Shown piece after piece: positions 58,370 to 64,000 of a stretch of DNA of 64,000 nucleotides (position 1 is the stretch's first letter; the number at the start of each line of letters is the position of its first letter). A model generated the notes under the pieces. It saw only the letters and a program-made list of their open reading frames with translations. It did not search any database and was not told the DNA's origin. The stretch is from an uncultured Clostridia bacterium (GTDB taxonomy: Bacteria; Bacillota; Clostridia; Christensenellales; Borkfalkiaceae). A program made the position numbers and the translations under genes. The stretch is taken from positions 1-64,000 of the forward strand of contig CANQQD010000003.1 of NCBI GenBank assembly GCA_947625865.1. Reading direction: 5' to 3'.

Positions 58370-58380
58370 AGGTAGGAATT

Positions 58381-58698
58381 ATGCCGTCGAGCACAGAATA
58401 TTTGAATTTCATTTTGGAGCAATTGTCGGACTTAAATGATATAACCTACAAGTCTATGATGGGTGAATTTTTAATTTATTATCGCGGAAAACTTGCCGGC
58501 GGTATCTATGACGATAGACTGCTCGTAAAACCCGTTAAATCTGCGATTTCTTACATGCCCCAAGCAGAGTATTCCTTGCCGTATGCAGGCGCAAAGGAAA
58601 TGTTGCTTGTAGACAATGTGGACGATAAAATCTATTTATCGGGCTTGTTTGAGGCAATGTATGATGACTTGCCTATGCCAAAAACTAAAAAACATTAA
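58381..58698 (+). CDS. TfoX/Sxy N-terminal domain protein
   Basis: A 105-residue protein with the TfoX N-terminal fold: YLNFILEQLSDL, then YKSMMGEFLIYYRGKLAGGIYDDRLLVKPV and a final acidic helix. In enterics TfoX regulates competence, but the short single-domain versions in Firmicutes have no proven role. GAGGTAGG precedes the ATG. It follows the broken PNPOx gene by 11 bases and is probably in the CopZ-like transcript. A terminator closes it. Confidence 0.85.
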   Translation: MPSSTEYLNFILEQLSDLNDITYKSMMGEFLIYYRGKLAGGIYDDRLLVKPVKSAISYMPQAEYSLPYAGAKEMLLVDNVDDKIYLSGLFEAMYDDLPMPKTKKH

Positions 58699-58719
58699 AT
58701 TTCAATTTAACTGAATACA

Positions 58720-58749
58720 AAAAGACGAGGGCGTTTGACCTCGTCTTTT
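58720..58749 (+). terminator. Terminator of the CopZ-TfoX cluster (bidirectional)
   Basis: An 11-bp stem (58720-58730 with 58739-58749, AAAAGACGAGG) with A and T flanks on either side. Confidence 0.9.
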
Positions 58750-58799
58750 CCATAAAAAAGAAACGCAAGTTTGCTCAACCTACACCTTAATTTTTAGGT

Positions 58800-58845
58800 T
58801 TTAATTGCTTGTTTTGATAAAACTTTAATTGCTTGTTTTGATAAA
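58800..58845 (+). repeat. 24-bp direct repeat, two copies
   Basis: TTTAATTGCTTGTTTTGATAAA occurs at 58800-58821 and 58824-58845, just after the stop of the minus-strand phosphoesterase fragment. It is a local duplication in an AT-rich stretch; two copies are too few for an array. Confidence 0.85.
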
Positions 58846-58850
58846 TATAA

Positions 58851-59498
58851 TTACCAAGATATTTCTTCTATACGAAATTTTATAAAAGACGGTAAATTAT
58901 TATCTAAAATGTAGTCCGATAAATTACTGCGAGATAAATTCTTTTTATCTTGCTCATAATCAATCCCCCATTTCCGTAATTGAAATATTTTCTTTTCATA
59001 GAGCTTTTTTGTCTCATCAAAAATTATACGGTATCGCTTTTTTGCTTGTTTTTCTTCCATTGGAAGCTTGATTTTATTACACTTGCGCCAACTTTTATAA
59101 AGATAATATATATAACGTATCTGAAAACTATGGTAAAAGTACTTAGTTATTTCCGTATCAGATGAAATATCGCCCCCAAATAATATCACTTTATATGGAT
59201 GATAAATATCCTGTATCAATTCTTCACTAAACAGCCTATTTACAATTGCTTTTATTTGATTTTTTATTAAGCAACAAATTTCTTTATCATTAATGCCACT
59301 ACGTTTTGAAGAATAATATATTTCACCGTTTACGCCTAAATGATGCAACAAATGTATATCGCTAATATAATATATCTTTATTTTATGATACTCATTAAAC
59401 CCAGCACAAAAAGATGTTTGAGGTATCAAGATATTTTTTAATTCTAAATCCTCTATTGACGTATTAAACTGTAGCAGTGTCAAATCGTTCATACTCAT
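58851..59498 (-). CDS. Truncated metallophosphoesterase
   Basis: A 215-residue, AT-rich frame. IKIYYISDIHLLHH carries the D-x-H of calcineurin-like phosphoesterases and VILFGGDISSD the following G-D. The later GNH, H and GHTH motifs are absent, and the C-terminal half is Lys/Tyr-rich helix. So it is either a truncated gene or a divergent fusion without the full metal site. The start is uncertain: ATG 59498, ATG 59492, or TTG 59543. Base and codon use differ from its neighbours, suggesting transfer, and it sits beside tRNA-Ser, a favoured integration site. From 59499 to 59632 I see no further gene. Confidence 0.55.
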   Translation of the reverse strand: MSMNDLTLLQFNTSIEDLELKNILIPQTSFCAGFNEYHKIKIYYISDIHLLHHLGVNGEIYYSSKRSGINDKEICCLIKNQIKAIVNRLFSEELIQDIYHPYKVILFGGDISSDTEITKYFYHSFQIRYIYYLYKSWRKCNKIKLPMEEKQAKKRYRIIFDETKKLYEKKIFQLRKWGIDYEQDKKNLSRSNLSDYILDNNLPSFIKFRIEEISW

Positions 59499-59632
59499 AT
59501 TAATTTTTTCTTTTAGTATATCATATTGTTTTATTGGTTTCAAGTATTGGGCTCAATAAGTCGTGACCGGCACGGTGTTTTTTGGCGCAAATCGTCACCG
59601 CGCCGCACGAACCGCGGGGGTTTCATTTTACT

Positions 59633-59693
59633 CTCTTCTCTGCGCCACGAAAAAAGGACACCTTTGGTGTCCCCGTCGTGGCGCAGAGAAGAG
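59633..59693 (-). repeat. Inverted repeat of the tRNA-Ser 3' end enclosing its terminator
   Basis: CTCTTCTC followed by TGCGCCACGA (59633-59650) is the exact reverse complement of 59676-59693, which holds the last 15 bases of tRNA-Ser including CCA. Between them lies the tRNA's terminator: GGACACC (59656-59662) with GGTGTCC (59666-59672) and a minus-strand T run at 59655-59650. Confidence 0.85.
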
Positions 59694-59769
59694 GATTTGA
59701 ACCTCCGGACGGGTATCAGCCGTCACACGATTTCCAATCGTGCGCCTTAAACCACTCAGCCATCTCTGC
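59679..59769 (-). tRNA. tRNA-Ser (GGA)
   Basis: The minus strand folds as a type II tRNA of 91 bases with encoded CCA: acceptor GCAGAGA, D arm TGGCTGAGTGGTTTAAGGC, anticodon stem ACACGA-like with loop TTGGAAA (GGA, reading UCC/UCU), a long variable arm and T arm GGAGGTTCAAATCC. Confidence 0.96.
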
Positions 59770-59802
59770 ATCGTCGCCCGGCATTTCCTGCCCGGCAATT
59801 TA

Positions 59803-59831
59803 ATGATATAAAATTTATTTGAAAAAATCAA
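59803..59831 (-). promoter_or_regulatory. tRNA-Ser promoter
   Basis: On the minus strand TTGATT (59831-59826), 17 bases, TATCAT (59808-59803). GCCGGGC occurs twice in the leader. Confidence 0.7.
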
Positions 59832-59955
59832 GTATTTTTAACCCGTTAAAAAAATTTTCGGTCAATTCTCCCGCCCTGTGACAATACATCATTATATATA
59901 AGTTACGCTTATATGCTATATAAGTTATCGAAATATCTTCGGCATATGCTAATGT

Positions 59956-59984
59956 TTGATTAAAATTTAAGCCTGTGTTATAAT
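59956..59984 (+). promoter_or_regulatory. gdhA promoter
   Basis: TTGATT (59956-59961), 17 bases, TATAAT (59979-59984), the same hexamers as at aspA. Downstream is a 14-bp palindrome TTTATGCGCATAAA (60007-60020). Upstream, ATATAAGTTA is repeated at about 59896 and 59919. Confidence 0.75.
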
Positions 59985-59996
59985 ACCCATAAATAA

Positions 59997-61370
<1,374 letters not shown>

Positions 61371-61389
61371 AATTGTGTCTGCAAACAGG

Positions 61390-61418
61390 TTGACAACATA
61401 TAATGTTTGTGGTATATT
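61390..61418 (+). promoter_or_regulatory. tRNA-Gly promoter
   Basis: TTGACA (61390-61395), 17 bases, TATATT (61413-61418); start near 61425, 11 bases before the tRNA. Confidence 0.82.
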
Positions 61419-61435
61419 AATTACCGCAAACATAT

Positions 61436-61510
61436 GCAGGTGTCGCCTAGCGGTATGGCGTCAGCTTCCCAAGCTGATTCCGGCGGGTCCGACTCCCGTC
61501 ACCTGCTCCA
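61436..61510 (+). tRNA. tRNA-Gly (CCC)
   Basis: A 75-base cloverleaf with encoded CCA: acceptor GCAGGTG with CACCTGC, D arm with CTAGCGGTATGG, anticodon stem TCAGC/GCTGA with loop TTCCCAA (CCC, reading GGG), and T arm CGGGTCCGACTCCCG. Confidence 0.96.
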
Positions 61511-61515
61511 TAGGA

Positions 61516-61542
61516 AAGCTCCCGTTTAAGCGGGAGCTTTTT
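61516..61542 (+). terminator. tRNA-Gly terminator
   Basis: A 9-bp stem (61516-61524 with 61531-61539, AAGCTCCCG), loop TTTAAG, T run. Confidence 0.9.
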
Positions 61543-61649
61543 GCTTAATTGTAAAAATGTTACAGCTATTTTTTTGTTTAATATTTGCAATGTAATATAT
61601 TATGTGGTAATATATATCTGCATAAATCTTTACGGGGAGGTGGAACTGC

Positions 61650-64000
61650 GTGAAAGGATTGATATTTTCTTCCGCCATATGCCTTATGTCGGGCATTGCC
61701 GCGTTTGCAAATACCGGCGCCAACGCTTCGGCCGGGGCGTATGCCGGTCTTGATTTTTCACGCAAAGGGTATGATTATTCCTCCGTTTCCCCGGTGGGAT
61801 TTTTAACGCAAAATTTAAATTCGGAGCTTTTTGAAGGGGAGGCGGAATATCTCGAAGCCTTTCCCGACTTCACAATAAAATACAGCGACAAAATTGCCGG
61901 CAGATATGTGAGCGCGGCTGAGGAGAACGGCGAGCTTAATGTCGCTGCCGAAGAGTATGCATATACCGCGGCGAACGGCAGCAGCGTCGTCTGGACGCCG
62001 ATATCGGCTGAGGGCGTACAGTCTCAAGACGGATCGTGGAACTTCCCTCTCTCGGGGTTGGCGAATGACTATGTGAGCGTAACCTACGGCACGACGATAG
62101 ATATAGACAAATCTTATATAAACGATTTGCTCAACAGCTACTACCGCGCCGCGCAGGCGGCGGCAAGCAAAATACAGTCTGAAAACGACAGGTACGACAG
62201 CGCATATGCCGAATATCAGGCAAACTGCTCGGAATATGAAAATTATTTGGCAGAGTGTGAGCTATATAAGCAAAGATCGGAGGAATATGCAGCATATCTC
62301 GAACGCTATGCCGAATGGAAGCGCAAGGACGATCCTTATCAGGCGTATCTTAAAGAGTACAATAAATATCTTGACGAGCTTGAGGAATACAATAGCTACA
62401 ACAGCGAAGCGGCGCAGGCGCAGTACAACCGCGATATGCAGCGTTATCTTGAATATCAGGCGGCGTGCGAAAATTACGAGAAGCTCTATGACGAATATCT
62501 CAAAAGCATAGACACTCCCGAAATGGCTCAGGTAAAAGCGCAAATAGGTATTGTGGACTACATTTATAAGGTTGCGGGCGATAACCGCACCATATACGGC
62601 GCAATAACGGGCAGCACGGTAACCGATGTGCTTTCCCGCAAGGAGGATCTCAAGCTTGCCGGCGCGGACGGCAAGGCTGTAGACCGTGCGAGCGATGCGA
62701 CCAAAAATCTCCGCAACCTTTTTGCAAACTATGCGGCTTTAAAAAATGAAGAAGCGAAGTATTCTTTTTATGTAACCACATATAGCAGTTTAAGCGAAAA
62801 TTTCAACGTGCTGTTGCGCGTTCTCGACTATTTTTACAGAATAAACACCATCAGAACATACATAGAAAAGAGCGGGAGAAACGAAAAATTCTGTATTCTC
62901 GTCGCCCAGCTCTATGAAATAACCGACGCCCTCAGCTCCGCACCCGTGACCAACTACGAAGCAGAGTATGGGTGGAAGGATCCTTCGGCAGCCGTTTTCG
63001 ACGGATCGTACAAAATTAACGGGCGGAAGCCCGCCGATATTCTCGGCTCAGCCGTGCTTGATTTTTCCGGGAGCCCCGAGCCCCTCGGGGACGGCTATCC
63101 GTTGCTGCCATCAGAACCCGAAAAGCCCGAAAAGGTGGACCCGCCCGTATTTTACGAGCGTCCCCACATGCCCGTGCCTCCTGTGGAGGTTCCCCCGCCC
63201 GGACCGGCGCCAGAAGCCGTTTCCGAGCCGGTCAAACCCGATGAAGTTCCCGAGCCCGAGGAGCTCGAGAGATATCAACCAACGCATTGGGAATCGGTTC
63301 TTTCCGCGATGGACGGCAAAATCGGATACAGGCAGCCTGTTTCGGAAAATTATAAACTCAGCATCACTTCCGAAGTAACAAAATATTTCAGGGGCGACCA
63401 TCAAAGCGTTACCGTCTTTTTCTATCCCGACAGGGATGCGGGCGCCGAGGAGTATTCCTACTTTGAGGAGAGCGTCGACGGCTCGTACATAGAATATCCG
63501 CCCGATTTGCCCACGCCCGAAAAAACGCGGAGAGGGTATGTCTGCACATTCGCGGGATGGGTGTATGAGGACGGCACGCCTGTCGATTTCGGCGATCTGC
63601 GGTCGGCAGAAAGCTCTGTGAACGTATATCCTTCGTTCACCGAGGTTCCCGAGTTGTACGACGTTATTTGGGTCATAGACGGAGTAGAATATCCCCAAAA
63701 GGCGGCATATGACTCTATCCCCCGGTTTGAAGGCGAGCCCCAAAAGCCGCCGGAAGGGATGAGGCAATACAGATTCAATGGGTGGGACAGGGATATCGAA
63801 TATATGTCCGATTCCACCGTTTATTATTACGCGCAGTTTGAGGGCAGTTGTCTTATTACATGGCGAGTTGCAGGCAGCCCCGATATGGTCGTTTCCGTAT
63901 GGAAGGACGAGATACCCGTGTATCCCGAAAACGAAGGCATACCATACAGGGAGTCGGATTCCGTCTATGCCTATGTGTTCAGCGGCTGGGATATGCTGCC
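61650..64000 (+). CDS. Large secreted surface protein with Tyr-rich coiled coil and InlB-like repeats (partial)
   Basis: The frame opens at GTG 61650, 9 bases after GGGGAGG, and runs off the window, 783 codons so far. Residues 1-28 are a signal peptide ending in ASA-type sequence. Residues about 180-288 are a coiled coil with 21 tyrosines in 109 residues (YAEYQ, YLERYAEW, YLDELEEY). About 290-460 is helical. About 476-545 is a Pro/Glu-rich stalk (VPPVEVPPPGP). After that come short beta repeats like Listeria-Bacteroides (InlB B) repeats, with FAGW, FNGW and FSGW each closing a unit. It is probably an adhesin or wall-spanning protein; anchoring signals would lie beyond the window. Confidence 0.8.
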   Translation, partial: MKGLIFSSAICLMSGIAAFANTGANASAGAYAGLDFSRKGYDYSSVSPVGFLTQNLNSELFEGEAEYLEAFPDFTIKYSDKIAGRYVSAAEENGELNVAAEEYAYTAANGSSVVWTPISAEGVQSQDGSWNFPLSGLANDYVSVTYGTTIDIDKSYINDLLNSYYRAAQAAASKIQSENDRYDSAYAEYQANCSEYENYLAECELYKQRSEEYAAYLERYAEWKRKDDPYQAYLKEYNKYLDELEEYNSYNSEAAQAQYNRDMQRYLEYQAACENYEKLYDEYLKSIDTPEMAQVKAQIGIVDYIYKVAGDNRTIYGAITGSTVTDVLSRKEDLKLAGADGKAVDRASDATKNLRNLFANYAALKNEEAKYSFYVTTYSSLSENFNVLLRVLDYFYRINTIRTYIEKSGRNEKFCILVAQLYEITDALSSAPVTNYEAEYGWKDPSAAVFDGSYKINGRKPADILGSAVLDFSGSPEPLGDGYPLLPSEPEKPEKVDPPVFYERPHMPVPPVEVPPPGPAPEAVSEPVKPDEVPEPEELERYQPTHWESVLSAMDGKIGYRQPVSENYKLSITSEVTKYFRGDHQSVTVFFYPDRDAGAEEYSYFEESVDGSYIEYPPDLPTPEKTRRGYVCTFAGWVYEDGTPVDFGDLRSAESSVNVYPSFTEVPELYDVIWVIDGVEYPQKAAYDSIPRFEGEPQKPPEGMRQYRFNGWDRDIEYMSDSTVYYYAQFEGSCLITWRVAGSPDMVVSVWKDEIPVYPENEGIPYRESDSVYAYVFSGWDML

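Noticed and set aside
58800..58845. Two 22-base repeats considered as a CRISPR start
   Set aside because: The spacing is only 2 bases and there are two copies with no cas genes nearby; a simple local duplication explains it.
59499..59632. A further gene or integrase remnant between the phosphoesterase and tRNA-Ser
   Set aside because: No frame with family features or start signals was found there.

Overview
The window reads as the chromosome of an anaerobic, Gram-positive, spore-lineage member of the Clostridia, probably an uncultured gut or environmental lineage. The support is a Spo0A orthologue, the dgt-dnaG-sigA-trmK-nif3-zinc ribbon gene order, a YkpA-type ABC-F protein, an NfnAB electron-bifurcating pair, DUF4364 and TSCPD proteins, an archaeal-type AspRS, BspA-like LRR and InlB-like surface repeats, strong Shine-Dalgarno sites and sharp sigma-A promoters. 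No rRNA, phage, IS element or CRISPR array was seen. Genes are dense, often joined by ATGA overlaps and closed by GC-rich hairpin terminators.

Layout. 1-1.9 kb: the end of an amidohydrolase, an aldo/keto reductase remnant and a lipoprotein joining LRRs to flavodoxin. 2-4.9 kb: a small helical protein, and a LysR regulator divergent from aspartase. 5-10.7 kb: a shikimate operon (metallo-beta-lactamase-like protein, aroC, aroB, aroE, aroQ, aroK, SDR). 10.8-16.8 kb: the dgt/dnaG/sigA macromolecular-synthesis operon. 16.8-18.3 kb: a short terminated RNA, then an SGNH hydrolase and a flavoprotein. 18.4-20.1 kb: AspRS (minus strand) and a 6S RNA. 20.3-26.5 kb: a structured leader, a repeat-bearing lipoprotein and a PL9 pectate lyase. 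26.7-35 kb: malic enzyme, an XRE regulator divergent from an 884-residue TM2-type membrane protein, a TetR/ABC drug-export operon and an M29 aminopeptidase. 35-43.9 kb: a P-type ATPase, serS, an RlmI-like methyltransferase and a heterodimeric ABC exporter. 44-50.5 kb: ykpA, spo0A, small membrane and regulatory genes, tRNA-Leu and nfnAB. 50.5-58.7 kb: conserved hypotheticals, a Nudix hydrolase, an ECF S component with coaX and hom, a thioesterase, a CopZ-like protein, a broken PNPOx gene and a TfoX-like protein. 58.8-64 kb: an AT-rich truncated phosphoesterase beside tRNA-Ser, gdhA, tRNA-Gly and the start of a large surface protein.

Together the metabolic genes (aspartase, malic enzyme, glutamate dehydrogenase, NfnAB, homoserine dehydrogenase, the shikimate route) describe an amino-acid-centred anaerobic metabolism with NADPH supply. 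The exported proteins suggest pectin use and surface attachment. The most unusual features are RNA-level: at least five sigma-A promoters place the start site 0 to 4 bases from the ATG of genes that lack a Shine-Dalgarno site, so they are probably leaderless. There is also a leader whose loop is complementary to its own ribosome binding site, and a small RNA or attenuator with two competing partners for its terminator arm. At protein level, the TM2 protein with its own repressor-like gene and a Spo0A with an altered receiver pocket stand out.
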